From NCBI GenBank assembly GCA_002369255.1, contig DFFO01000011.1:1-14363 (forward strand): a stretch of DNA of 14,363 nucleotides, given 5' to 3'. This document shows, one piece after another, positions 1 through 7,026 of this stretch. Numbering within the stretch: the first letter of the stretch is position 1; each line of letters begins with the position of its first letter. Below the pieces are notes generated by a model. It did no database searches and was not told the origin of the DNA. It was given only the letters and a program-made list of their open reading frames with translations. This DNA comes from Lachnospiraceae bacterium UBA3774 (GTDB lineage Bacteria; Bacillota; Clostridia; Lachnospirales; Lachnospiraceae). The translations under genes were made by a program, and so were the position numbers.

Positions 1-621
1 ACAGTAATGCTGCTTCTTATGGTTGTGGCTCTCATAACTGCTTCATTTATTCCGGATGCACCACAGATGATCAATGGCATTATATGCTGCTCATTGGCAA
101 TTGCCACTATCTTGATTGATTTCATTCAAGCAAGAAAGGCACATAAAGCCATCGCAGCCGTAAAGAATCTGGACTTTGAAACACTTGGGCTTCTTACAGG
201 TTTATTTGTCGTAATCGGCGGGCTGACAAATGTTGGTATCATCGATGATTTTGCAAGTCTGATCGTTAAACTCGGTGGTAATAATCTATTCTTGCTTTAT
301 ACCATTGTAGTCTGGGGATCCGTATTGATTTCTGCCTTTGTAGACAATATCCCATACGTGGCGACGATGCTGCCTGTTCTGACGGCTGTAACGGCTACGC
401 TGGGGATTGAACCGTATCTTCTGTACTTCGGGTTGCTGTCCGGTGCTACCTTAGGCGGAAACATTACTCCTATTGGTGCATCTGCTAATATTGCCGCTGT
501 GGGAATGCTTAGAAAAGAAGGACATCAGGTATCGTTTACAGAGTTTATGCGAATTGGTCTTCCTTACACCTTAGTTGCAGTGATGACCGGATATCTATAC
601 TTCTGGTTAATCTGGGCGTAA
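1..621 (+). CDS. ArsB/NhaD/SLC13-type permease, C-terminal part (5' end outside window)
   Basis: The reading frame is open from base 1 (Thr-Val before the first Met at 7), so this is the 3' part of a longer gene. About 206 residues are visible, roughly half the usual 400-450 of the family. It is an integral membrane protein with about six hydrophobic segments. Two signatures place it in the ArsB/NhaD/citrate-transporter (ion transporter) superfamily: a SAFVDNIPYVATMLPV-like segment near residue 112, and a glycine-rich GATLGGNITPIGASANI segment near residue 148. The latter matches the substrate/ion-binding hairpin of the second half of these carriers. The substrate could be arsenite, a dicarboxylate or Na+/H+; the fragment does not decide. 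No hairpin terminator follows the stop; the next promoter begins 45 nt downstream. Confidence 0.85.
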   Translation, partial: TVMLLLMVVALITASFIPDAPQMINGIICCSLAIATILIDFIQARKAHKAIAAVKNLDFETLGLLTGLFVVIGGLTNVGIIDDFASLIVKLGGNNLFLLYTIVVWGSVLISAFVDNIPYVATMLPVLTAVTATLGIEPYLLYFGLLSGATLGGNITPIGASANIAAVGMLRKEGHQVSFTEFMRIGLPYTLVAVMTGYLYFWLIWA

Positions 622-665
622 TTATTTACGCTTGGTCAAATATACAAATCGCTGCAGCAGGGATA

Positions 666-694
666 TTGACAAAATAGGATTTATCCTATATCAT
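666..694 (+). promoter_or_regulatory. sigma-A promoter of the higBA operon
   Basis: TTGACA (666-671) is a perfect -35 box, followed by a 17-nt spacer and TATCAT (689-694) as the -10 box. Transcription should start near 700-702, leaving a leader of only about 13 nt before the ATG at 714. This excludes the in-frame TTG at 696 as start codon, since it would lie upstream of the RNA. Confidence 0.8.
674..689 (+). promoter_or_regulatory. inverted-repeat operator inside the higBA promoter
   Basis: ATAGGAT (674-680), TT, ATCCTAT (683-689) is a perfect 7-bp inverted repeat. It fills the spacer between the -35 and -10 boxes and overlaps the first base of the -10 box. Toxin-antitoxin operons of this type are usually repressed by their HTH antitoxin binding such a palindrome, so this is the likely HigA site. 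The repeat is seen directly; the binding protein is inferred. Confidence 0.7.
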
Positions 695-713
695 ATTGAT
701 GCGAGGTGATGCA

Positions 714-1073
714 ATGCCAAAATTTGAAGTGGAGTTCTATGAAACCCCAAATGGGGATCAGCTTGCAAAAGATTTTCTGCTCTCACTGGATAAGAAGATG
801 CGGGCAAAAATGGCAGATACGATCAGCATTTTGCAGGATAATGGATATGAACTCAGGGAACCATATAGCAAACACCTGTCTGAGGGAATTTTTGAGTTAA
901 GAGCAAAAGTCGGTTCTGATATTACAAGAGTTCTGTATTTCTTTTATGTGGAGCGGCATATCATACTGACAAACGGTTTTATCAAGAAGACACAGAAGAC
1001 CCCGCCGAAAGAAATCGAACGGGCAAAGAAATATCGCGCAGACTATCTGCGCAGGAAGGAGAGCAGCAAATGA
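714..1073 (+). CDS. higB: HigB/RelE-superfamily toxin (phage Gp49-like, DUF891)
   Basis: This 119-residue basic protein belongs to the Gp49-like/HigB branch of the RelE superfamily, mRNA interferases that cut mRNA on the ribosome and are neutralised by an antitoxin. Diagnostic features are the central segment around GIFELRAK (residues 61-68), the following RVLYFFY strand, and the ILTNGFIKKTQKTPP strand-loop typical of DUF891, then a basic C-terminal helix. Start choice: ATG at 714 follows GAGGTG (703-708) at 5-nt spacing and lies just downstream of the predicted transcription start; the upstream TTG at 696 does not. The stop overlaps the antitoxin start in an ATGA. Toxin-before-antitoxin order is the higBA arrangement. 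Catalytic residues in this family are poorly defined by motif, so activity is inferred. Confidence 0.88.
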   Translation: MPKFEVEFYETPNGDQLAKDFLLSLDKKMRAKMADTISILQDNGYELREPYSKHLSEGIFELRAKVGSDITRVLYFFYVERHIILTNGFIKKTQKTPPKEIERAKKYRADYLRRKESSK

Positions 1074-1375
1074 GTGTGAAGTTTGATGATTTTCTTCAGG
1101 AGCAGCTTCAGGATCCTGAATTCAAAAAAGAATATGAAGCTCTCCAGCCTGAACATGCAATCATACAGGCCATCATTGATGCCCGGCAGCAGTCCGGATT
1201 AACGCAGAAAGAATTGTCAGAACGAACCGGTATTGCGCAAGGTGATATCAGCAAGCTAGAAAGAGGAAATGCCAATCCGTCTATCCGCACACTGCAGCGT
1301 CTTGCCGCCGGTATGGGAATGAAACTGCGATTGGAATTCCTTCCGGACGTGGCCAGTGCAGTATTAAAGAGATGA
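1070..1375 (+). CDS. higA: HigA-type antitoxin, XRE-family HTH
   Basis: This 101-residue protein has an N-terminal helical part (about 1-30) and a classic XRE/Cro-like helix-turn-helix at about 37-82. Recognisable features are LTQKELSERTGIAQGDISKLERG and the following NPSIRTLQRLAAGMG helices. The short C-terminal strand ending in LRLEFLP is typical of HigA partners of Gp49-like toxins. It should bind and silence the toxin and repress the operon through the palindrome at 674-689. The start ATG overlaps the toxin TGA (1070-1073), and AAGGAG at 1056-1061 lies 8 nt upstream inside the toxin gene, so translation is coupled. Confidence 0.9.
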   Translation: MSVKFDDFLQEQLQDPEFKKEYEALQPEHAIIQAIIDARQQSGLTQKELSERTGIAQGDISKLERGNANPSIRTLQRLAAGMGMKLRLEFLPDVASAVLKR

Positions 1376-1399
1376 CTTCCTGAAACATTAGAGAATTCT

Positions 1400-1416
1400 G
1401 GCAACAAATTGGCAAC
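1400..1416. repeat. paired GGCAAC motif, 11-bp period (left arm-like repeat)
   Basis: GGCAAC occurs at 1400-1405 and again at 1411-1416, one DNA helical turn apart. On the minus strand these read GTTGCC. They share the GTTGC core and 11-bp period with the pair at 1580-1600, which lies on the plus strand, so the two pairs face each other in inverted orientation around the central inverted repeat. Confidence 0.65.
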
Positions 1417-1480
1417 AGAAGGTCAGAAAGGGAAGAGACACAGTATAACTGAGAGAAAAAGACGGCTAAAAGAATACAAA

Positions 1481-1502
1481 ACTTAACTGGTATACGTTAA
1501 GT
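1481..1502. repeat. 7-bp inverted repeat with 8-bp centre (core-site-like)
   Basis: ACTTAAC (1481-1487) and GTTAAGT (1496-1502) are perfect inverted repeats separated by 8 nt that include the palindrome GTATAC. Short inverted arms around a 6-8-bp overlap are the usual form of a tyrosine-recombinase core site. The location, near the middle of the two arm-like repeat pairs, fits that reading. A repressor operator is the alternative. Confidence 0.55.
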
Positions 1503-1521
1503 AATGCTTTGCCGGTATCAA

Positions 1522-1549
1522 GTGGGAATAAACGATAAATTGTGGGAAT
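1522..1549 (+). repeat. direct repeat GTGGGAAT x2, 20-bp period
   Basis: GTGGGAAT occurs at 1522-1529 and 1542-1549, about two helical turns apart. The second copy also forms the left arm of the terminator-like hairpin. Its role is unknown; it may be a further protein-binding site in the attachment-like region. Confidence 0.5.
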
Positions 1550-1577
1550 CCGCGCGGGCAGCGGGTTCCCATTTTTT
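1544..1577 (+). terminator. Rho-independent terminator-like hairpin
   Basis: GGGAATCCGC (1544-1553) pairs with GCGGGTTCCC (1561-1570) with one G-T wobble around a 7-nt loop, followed by A and six T (1572-1577). It reads on the plus strand and is the first good terminator after higA, about 170 nt downstream of its stop. Confidence 0.75.
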
Positions 1578-1579
1578 AT

Positions 1580-1600
1580 GGTTGCAAAATGGTTGCAAAA
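1580..1600 (+). repeat. direct repeat GGTTGCAAAA x2, 11-bp period (right arm-like repeat)
   Basis: GGTTGCAAAA occurs at 1580-1589 and 1591-1600, separated by one T, and a partial inverted copy (TTTTGCA) follows at 1602-1608. Tandem sites one helical turn apart are typical arm-type binding sites for integrases with an N-terminal arm-binding domain. The relation to the left GGCAAC pair is described there. Confidence 0.65.
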
Positions 1601-1774
1601 GTTTTGCATTCACTCTTTTTAAAATCTTAAGCCGGATAGTATGACCGGCATCAATCACTCATTCGAGTAATCTTCACATATATAACTATTGCGTGATATG
1701 AATGGGATATATGAGTATATCGCAGTTAATCTGCAATCACCGTGAAAAACAGCGACTGCGCATCTTACAAAACG

Positions 1775-3004
1775 TCAAAACTTTCGGGTAATGCACATGG
1801 GCTTGCGATAAAAGACCTTCCGTATCTTCTCGATATCACAAAAAACTTCTACTCCGGGCAGGAATCTGACCATTTCGCTTAAATACCTTCCGGAAATAAG
1901 CGAACTGAAATCTCCTATGTCTAACGAAATGTCTGCTTTTTTGCAGCATCTTGTGACACTGACGGTTCTTCCGTTTCTAAACGTCACCTCAAAACATGCG
2001 TTATTCCGGTCTATAATAGGATCCTTTATATTTATCTTGAGACTGCCGCTTCCTATCATCTTGGCCGAGTTCAATATTTTTTCCGCATTGATCACGCGGA
2101 CCATACCTGTTTCTTCTCTCGTGCATTTTATCTTACCGAAACGCCATTCAGTAAGAATTCCCACCGGATCCACGTCAATCGGCAAATTAAATGTTGCATT
2201 ATGAAAACGTGCTCCTTCTTTTTTAAGAAAATACAAAATCGCTTGCAGTCCTTCCGGCCCGCCAAAGAAAAACCTTTTACAGCACAGTTCGTTCATCTGG
2301 TTGTCGCATTTCAGATAATAGGTAAAATAAGCCTCCGGGACGCCTTCGGCCGTCCGGTAAAGATATGAGTATTCATTATCAGCAAAAGGCGACGCTTCTC
2401 TTACCCATCGATAATCGATATCCTCATCTTTTGTCATAAGATTATATCGGCGGTACCATACGTTATAGACCTGTTCTATCTCGCTTTGATGATCTGCGCC
2501 CCTCTCCAGCAAATGAAAAGAACCCTGTATTTCAAAAGAAGGAATAACATCCAAACTAATCGAATAACTGTTTACCTCACAGGCCGGTCCATACCCGAGT
2601 TTTCGATAAAATCTGGATGAAAACGGAAAAAGATATGAAATCGGAGCTCCGTTTTCATATTGCTCGAGCAGAACTTTTTTCATGCATGCGTCTGTATATC
2701 CTTTCCCGCGGCAGGCAGGCAATGTGGCGACGTCCGCAATGCCGAGCATCGCAGTGGTCTTTCCGTCAAAATTTACGTGATCGGGAATCGCGATCAGCGC
2801 GCTTAGCATAGTTTTGTCATCATCGGAAAAAACGCCCCAACGCTGCGCCCAGTTCAAATCCTTGCGATCATGCGGGTCAGAAATCAATTTTCCGATAATA
2901 TCCTCTGCGTCTGATTCTCTGTCCTTAAATGTTCTATGAAAAGCGTGAGCATTAATCTCCTGCACCCGTTTGTATTCTTGCGGCCTGATTTTTCTGATAA
3001 TCAT
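1775..3004 (-). CDS. Eis-like GNAT N-acetyltransferase with C-terminal sterol-carrier-type domain
   Basis: The 409-residue protein has the Eis-family layout: an N-terminal GNAT domain, a second GNAT-like middle domain, and a C-terminal SCP2-like domain from about residue 300. The acetyl-CoA loop is visible as RGKGYT (99-104) after the strand MLGIADVATLP. The segment RFYRKLGYGPA (131-141) carries Tyr133, matching the catalytic Tyr126 of Mycobacterium tuberculosis Eis. The protein ends in Phe, and in Eis the C-terminal Phe carboxylate is the general base, so the active site looks intact. Known Eis proteins acetylate amines such as aminoglycosides or lysines; the substrate here is unknown. Start ATG at 3004 is preceded by GGGGA at 9-nt spacing. 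The gene stands alone, divergent from luxS. Confidence 0.87.
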   Translation of the reverse strand: MIIRKIRPQEYKRVQEINAHAFHRTFKDRESDAEDIIGKLISDPHDRKDLNWAQRWGVFSDDDKTMLSALIAIPDHVNFDGKTTAMLGIADVATLPACRGKGYTDACMKKVLLEQYENGAPISYLFPFSSRFYRKLGYGPACEVNSYSISLDVIPSFEIQGSFHLLERGADHQSEIEQVYNVWYRRYNLMTKDEDIDYRWVREASPFADNEYSYLYRTAEGVPEAYFTYYLKCDNQMNELCCKRFFFGGPEGLQAILYFLKKEGARFHNATFNLPIDVDPVGILTEWRFGKIKCTREETGMVRVINAEKILNSAKMIGSGSLKINIKDPIIDRNNACFEVTFRNGRTVSVTRCCKKADISLDIGDFSSLISGRYLSEMVRFLPGVEVFCDIEKIRKVFYRKPMCITRKF

Positions 3005-3055
3005 TTTGTTTTTCCCCGATAATTTTGTCTTAAATGCTTTTTTAAAATTTCGTAA

Positions 3056-3064
3056 ATTATACCA
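3056..3064 (-). promoter_or_regulatory. extended -10 promoter for the Eis-like gene
   Basis: Read on the minus strand, TGG precedes a perfect TATAAT (plus-strand ATTATA at 3056-3061), a TGn extended -10 element. The -35 region (ATGAAA at about 16 nt) is weak, as is common with extended -10 promoters. The leader to the ATG at 3004 would be about 45 nt. Confidence 0.6.
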
Positions 3065-3121
3065 GGTTTTGAACCGTTTTCATATCGTGCCCGCCAAAAA
3101 CTTTTCACACCCTCCGCAATA

Positions 3122-3150
3122 TTGACGGCCGCGCGCAAACGGCATATAAT
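3122..3150 (+). promoter_or_regulatory. sigma-A promoter of luxS and probably the downstream operon
   Basis: TTGACG (3122-3127), a 17-nt spacer and a perfect TATAAT (3145-3150) give a strong vegetative promoter. Transcription would start near 3157, leaving a leader of under 30 nt. There is therefore no room for a SAM or other methionine-cycle riboswitch in front of luxS. No further clear promoter is seen before pta. Confidence 0.85.
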
Positions 3151-3184
3151 TCGCATTGTATGCCTTTGAAAAGGAGAAACAATA

Positions 3185-3709
3185 ATGGAATTAATACAGA
3201 GTTTTTCAGTAGATCATACCCGTATCGTTCCCGGAATATTTACGAGCAGAGTTGACAATATAGGTGATTTTCAGGTCACCACCTATGACATAAGGCTAAA
3301 GAAGCCCAACAAAGAGCCTGTCATCGATGTGGCGGCGATGCATTCGCTTGAACATATCATCGCGACCTTCCTTCGTAACGATCCGGAATGGAAGGAGGAC
3401 GTCATTTACTGGGGACCGATGGGATGTCTTACCGGATTTTATCTCATATTGAAAGGCAACCGCGCTTCAAAGGACCTTTACGAGCTCTTGCATAAAGCCT
3501 TCAAGTCCGTGGAAGGAGTGCAGGAAGTCCCCGGAGCAGCTCCCGTAAACTGCGGCCACTATCTGATGCACAATCTTGAAATGTCCAAATGGTATGCAAG
3601 AGAGTTTGTCTCCTATCTCGAGGCAAACCGCGAAAACAACAGCATTTTTGAATACCCCCGCGCCAAAAGACTAATAACAGACGACGGACAGCATTTTTAC
3701 GATTCGTGA
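3185..3709 (+). CDS. luxS: S-ribosylhomocysteine lyase LuxS (AI-2 synthase)
   Basis: LuxS splits S-ribosylhomocysteine into homocysteine and 4,5-dihydroxy-2,3-pentanedione, the AI-2 precursor, in the cytosolic activated-methyl cycle. The 174-residue product is close to the usual 155-170. The metal-binding HSLEH motif is at 53-57 (His53, His57 and catalytic Glu56). The catalytic cysteine is Cys81 in MGCLTGFYL, and the third metal ligand is Cys123 in NCGHYLMHNLE. All functional residues are present. AAGGAG (3171-3176) lies 8 nt before the ATG. A variable tail of about 25 residues extends past the conserved core. Only 39 nt separate it from the next plus-strand gene, with no terminator in the gap. 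The companion nucleosidase (mtnN/pfs) is not in this window. Confidence 0.97.
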   Translation: MELIQSFSVDHTRIVPGIFTSRVDNIGDFQVTTYDIRLKKPNKEPVIDVAAMHSLEHIIATFLRNDPEWKEDVIYWGPMGCLTGFYLILKGNRASKDLYELLHKAFKSVEGVQEVPGAAPVNCGHYLMHNLEMSKWYAREFVSYLEANRENNSIFEYPRAKRLITDDGQHFYDS

Positions 3710-3748
3710 TCCGGATCGCGGCTAATATTTATAGAAAGCGTGTGAAAA

Positions 3749-4699
3749 ATGAAAAAAACAGCAGCAACGGTAATAAGCGTTATAGTCATATTGGGGCTTT
3801 TGGCCGCGAGTCTTTCCCTCAGCAGCTTTTCTCTCTCGAAGGAAGCATGTGCGACGTTTAAAATATTGCTCGTCGTATGCCTGTGCAGTATATCTTATTG
3901 TTTTATCGTCGGCGAGACCGCCCGTAATTTCTCCCAAATGGACAAGCTCTGGAGTCTGCTTCCGATAGCTTATCTCTGGATCATTGCCGCAAGAGGAGAA
4001 ATGAAAGCACGTCTTGTCATCTTCGCTTTGATCGTTACCGCTTGGGGTGTCAGGCTGACAATCAATTTTGCCCGTAAAGGGGCATATAGACTGAAGTTTT
4101 GGACAGGCGAGGAGGATTATCGCTGGGCTATCGTGCGCGAATCCCGTTTTTTGAAAAACAAATTTGCATGGGCGGCATTTGATCTGCTCTTTATCTGTGC
4201 ATATCAAAATCTGCTCGTGCTTGCGATCTGTCTTCCTGCGCTTGCAATTATGGACTGCGCGGCGCCGCTTAGCATATGGGACGCCATAGCTGCAGCAGCA
4301 GCGGTCGGTTTTCTGATCCTGGAAACCGTTTCTGATGAATATCAATGGAGATTCCATCAAAAGAAAAAAGCCATGCTCGCGGGCGGCACGCCGCCGGAGC
4401 ACCTTGAAAAACCTTACGATCTGGGTTTTAACACGCTCGGCCCATGGTCTTATATGCGTCATCCGAACTATCTTGGCGAACAGGGTATTTGGCTGAGCCT
4501 GTATTTCTTCACTGTCGGAGCCGGTGTGACAAATCATTTCTTGTTTCATTGGTCTTTTGCCGGCGCACTGCTTTTGGTGCTGCTTTTTATAGGAAGCTCT
4601 TCCCTCGGCGAATCGATCTCATCAAAAAAATACCCGAAATATGAAGACTATAAGCGCAAGGTATTCAAATATCTGCCTCTTCGGAAGTATACTGAATAA
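3749..4699 (+). CDS. DUF1295 membrane protein (steroid 5-alpha-reductase-like fold)
   Basis: This is a 316-residue integral membrane protein with about seven hydrophobic segments. The family signature is clear: MDKLWSLLPIAY (64-75), DEYQWRFHQKKK (196-207), and GPWSYMRHPNYLGEQ (231-245). The last is the NAD(P)H-binding RHPNYxGE motif shared with steroid 5-alpha reductases and isoprenylcysteine methyltransferases. It ends with the usual KYPKYEDYKRK segment. Bacterial members have no settled function; a lipid or isoprenoid double-bond reductase is a reasonable guess only. The SD before the ATG at 3749 is weak (GAAAG/GTGTG), so initiation may depend on read-through from luxS. It is followed after 48 nt by the LtrA-family gene. 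Confidence 0.88.
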   Translation: MKKTAATVISVIVILGLLAASLSLSSFSLSKEACATFKILLVVCLCSISYCFIVGETARNFSQMDKLWSLLPIAYLWIIAARGEMKARLVIFALIVTAWGVRLTINFARKGAYRLKFWTGEEDYRWAIVRESRFLKNKFAWAAFDLLFICAYQNLLVLAICLPALAIMDCAAPLSIWDAIAAAAAVGFLILETVSDEYQWRFHQKKKAMLAGGTPPEHLEKPYDLGFNTLGPWSYMRHPNYLGEQGIWLSLYFFTVGAGVTNHFLFHWSFAGALLLVLLFIGSSSLGESISSKKYPKYEDYKRKVFKYLPLRKYTE

Positions 4700-4747
4700 T
4701 CATTTCGTTTAAGGCGAAAAACTAATATTAAACAAGAGGTGCCGACA

Positions 4748-5872
4748 ATGTCTGAGGCCGTCAAAGAAAAAAAGGTTGAATATCTCGAACTGATATATGA
4801 TCTTATTTTCGTCTATATCATAGGTCGCAACAATATGCTTCTTCATCATACCGAGGGCGGTTTTGTCCCCGCGGGTCCTTTTATTGCGTATATTCTGTGT
4901 TCTCTCGCAGTAATACAGATATGGAATTATTCGACCTTCTACGAAAACCTTTACGGAAGAAACAGCATACGCGACCATGTTTTTTTGTTTATAAACATGT
5001 ACCTGCTTTATCATATGGCAGACGGAACGAGCATAAGCTGGCAAAACGAAGTATATCATTATTCCATCGCCTGGGCGCTGATCCTGATAAATATTGGTGT
5101 TCAGCATCTGATAGAGGCCCGCAACCACAAAAACGCGCCGTGGGAGCAAAAGGCCTGTAAGAGCAAAGCCCTGATCATACTTTCCGAGGCCGCTCTCGTC
5201 GGAGTTCACATGCTGATATACCGGTTTTTTGCGGTATCCACTCCGTACATTCCGATCCTCTTTGGAATGGCGGCCATGCTTGTCTCCGGAAAGAAAAACC
5301 GGCTCGTCCCGGTTGAATTTTCACACCTTACGGAGCGAGCCATGCTTTATATCGTCTTTACCTTCGGCGAAATGATAATATCCATAGCCTCTTACTTCGG
5401 CGACGGCTTCAGCTTTAACGATATGTATTTTTCAATCATGGCTTTCCTCATAGTAGTCGGTCTGTTTTTGACTTACGGAGTGATATACAACAAGATAATC
5501 GACAGAGAGACCTCTACCAACGGCGTGTTTTATATGTTTCTGCACATTTTTATTATCCTTGCACTGAACAACATTTCCGTTTCGCTTGAATTTATGCGTG
5601 ACGTGTCGGTGGATATCCTTCAAAAAACACTGTTTTTGACCGGTTCTTTTATCCTTTACTTTGTATTTGCATTCCTTACCATGATTTATGCGAAAAAACG
5701 CTGCGGTTTCGGGCTAAGATTTGCTCTTTCCCTGTCGTCGATATCAGCCTGCTTTATTGCGCTCATGCTTGTTTTCAGAGAAAAAATGCTGATTAATATC
5801 GCAATCACCGTAGTTTTTGTTTTTGGAATTTTCTTTTTTATTTATACACAAAGCAAAAAAATCCCGGAATAG
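4748..5872 (+). CDS. LtrA-family (low temperature requirement) membrane protein
   Basis: This 374-residue polytopic membrane protein has roughly ten transmembrane segments and belongs to the bacterial LtrA family. The N-terminal ELIYDLIFVYIIGR (14-27) matches the family's ELFFDLVFV motif. The mid-protein HLTERAMLYIVFTFGEMII (194-212) matches the conserved ERxxLxxIxxLGExI segment. The family's molecular role is unknown; the name comes from a Listeria cold-growth mutant. Start choice: ATG at 4748 has AGAGG at 4735-4739 with 8-nt spacing, while the in-frame GTG at 4739 overlaps that site and is unlikely. The gene lies 48 nt after the DUF1295 gene and 20 nt before the kinase gene, inside the presumed luxS operon. 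Confidence 0.85.
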   Translation: MSEAVKEKKVEYLELIYDLIFVYIIGRNNMLLHHTEGGFVPAGPFIAYILCSLAVIQIWNYSTFYENLYGRNSIRDHVFLFINMYLLYHMADGTSISWQNEVYHYSIAWALILINIGVQHLIEARNHKNAPWEQKACKSKALIILSEAALVGVHMLIYRFFAVSTPYIPILFGMAAMLVSGKKNRLVPVEFSHLTERAMLYIVFTFGEMIISIASYFGDGFSFNDMYFSIMAFLIVVGLFLTYGVIYNKIIDRETSTNGVFYMFLHIFIILALNNISVSLEFMRDVSVDILQKTLFLTGSFILYFVFAFLTMIYAKKRCGFGLRFALSLSSISACFIALMLVFREKMLINIAITVVFVFGIFFFIYTQSKKIPE

Positions 5873-5892
5873 GTCTTAAAAAAGGAGATCAA

Positions 5893-7014
5893 ATGTCTGA
5901 TTCAGATAGAAAATACAAACTGCTTGTTATCAATCCCGGATCCACCTCTACAAAGGTGAGTCTGTTTGAAGACCGCTCGCTTGTTTTTGAAAAGAGTGAG
6001 TTTCATGACGCACCGGTGCTTCTAAAATACTCTCACGTAAATGATCAGCTCGAATTCAGAAAAAACGTCGTCCTTTGTATTCTCAAAGATGAAAATGTCT
6101 CTCCCTGTGAAATAGACGTCTTCATCGGGCGAGGCGGAAGCGCCTGTTCGCAGCCCGGAGGCGTTACCGTCATAGACGAAAGGCTTTACGACGATACGGT
6201 CGCAGCTAAAGGCGGCAGCGAACATCCGGCAAAGCTCGGCGTAATGCTTGCATATGAATTTGCCCGTGAATATGGCAAAAAAGCCTTTACCCTAAATCCG
6301 ACAAACGTTGACGAATACGGCGAGCTTGCAAGACTCACCGGCATAAAGGGCGTTTACCGCACCTCGCACTCTCACGTGCTCAATCAAAAGGCTGTTGCGG
6401 ACTGTCATGCCAAAAGCCTCGGAAAAAAATACGAAGACTGCAATTTCATAGTTGCCCACATAGACGGCGGGATAACTGTAAGCGCGCACGAAAAGGGCAA
6501 AATGATCGACGGAAATATGGGCGCCGACGGAGAAGGCGCTTTTACCCCTACCCGAATCGGAAGCGTTCCCGTCCTGTCTCTTTTGGATTACATCGAAGCT
6601 CACAGTCTCGAAGACGTGCGCCGCATGTGCTCCCGCTCGGGAGGTTTTGTAAGTCTTTTCGGTACTTCAAACTCGGATACTGTTCACGACATGGTTGTGC
6701 GCGGCGACCGGAAAGCCTCTCTGGTGTGGAACACAATGATATATCAGATATGCAAGATGATAGGCGAAATGAGCGCCGTTTTGTGCGGACGGGTCGATGG
6801 TATTTTGCTTACCGGAGGTCTTATGCGCTTTGACGATATCACCGCCGGTATAGAAAAACGCTGCGGCTGGATCGCTCCGATCACCGTTTATGAGGGCGAA
6901 ATGGAACAGGAAGCGCTTGCCTATCCCGTTCTTGAAGTATTGAAGGGAAACGCGCGGGCGAATACTTATTCCGGAAATCCCGTATGGGACGGTTTTAAAG
7001 ATATCGATCTTTGA
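5893..7014 (+). CDS. butyrate-kinase-family carboxylate kinase (divergent)
   Basis: The 373-residue product is an ASKHA-fold acyl kinase of the butyrate kinase type. These convert acyl-phosphate plus ADP to carboxylate plus ATP in the cytosol. The phosphate-1 motif NPGSTSTK (14-21), phosphate-2 region around HIDGGITVSAHEKG (189-202) and adenosine motif ILLTGGL (304-310) are present. GxDGEGAFTPTR (210-221) and VLNQKAV (162-168) also match the family. Several positions depart from well-known butyrate kinases: HIDGG instead of HLGGG, NPTNVDE instead of DPVVVDE, and TSHSHVLNQKA instead of a SIFHALNQKA-type segment. The acyl substrate is therefore uncertain. AGGAG lies 5 nt before the ATG. The partner 12 nt downstream is phosphate acetyltransferase rather than phosphate butyryltransferase. 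Confidence 0.85.
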   Translation: MSDSDRKYKLLVINPGSTSTKVSLFEDRSLVFEKSEFHDAPVLLKYSHVNDQLEFRKNVVLCILKDENVSPCEIDVFIGRGGSACSQPGGVTVIDERLYDDTVAAKGGSEHPAKLGVMLAYEFAREYGKKAFTLNPTNVDEYGELARLTGIKGVYRTSHSHVLNQKAVADCHAKSLGKKYEDCNFIVAHIDGGITVSAHEKGKMIDGNMGADGEGAFTPTRIGSVPVLSLLDYIEAHSLEDVRRMCSRSGGFVSLFGTSNSDTVHDMVVRGDRKASLVWNTMIYQICKMIGEMSAVLCGRVDGILLTGGLMRFDDITAGIEKRCGWIAPITVYEGEMEQEALAYPVLEVLKGNARANTYSGNPVWDGFKDIDL

Positions 7015-7026
7015 TAAAGGTGAAAA

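Larger units (their letters stand above)
1376..1774. other. gene-free, repeat-rich region, attachment-site-like
   Basis: No credible gene is seen in these 399 bases on either strand. The left 235 bases are dense in short repeats: paired GGCAAC, a 7-bp inverted repeat around GTATAC, paired GTGGGAAT, a terminator hairpin, and paired GGTTGCAAAA. The right part (about 1611-1774) is AT-rich and holds only weak dyads (GCCGG/CCGGC at 1631-1649, GCAG/CTGC near 1723-1735). It shows no convincing terminator for the minus-strand gene ending at 1775. The layout resembles a tyrosine-recombinase attachment region. Confidence 0.6.

Noticed and set aside
1631..1649. GCCGG/CCGGC hairpin
   Set aside because: A 5-bp stem with a 9-nt loop and no T-tract; not clearly functional.
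1741..1774. Possible terminator of the Eis-like gene (GCG/CGC dyad followed by T5 on the minus strand)
   Set aside because: The stem is only 3 bp, too short to count as a terminator.
1376..1774. CRISPR array or tRNA gene in the repeat-rich gap
   Set aside because: The repeats are 6-10 bp with 11- or 20-bp periods, not CRISPR-sized, and no cloverleaf or T-loop sequence could be found.
3151..3184. Possible SAM or S-adenosylhomocysteine riboswitch before luxS
   Set aside because: The predicted leader is under 30 nt, too short for any known riboswitch aptamer of this kind.
3722..4549. 275-codon open frame on the minus strand opposite the DUF1295 gene
   Set aside because: It lies wholly antisense to a gene with clear family motifs; its translation is rich in Cys, Arg and His without domain pattern, and no SD or operon context supports it.
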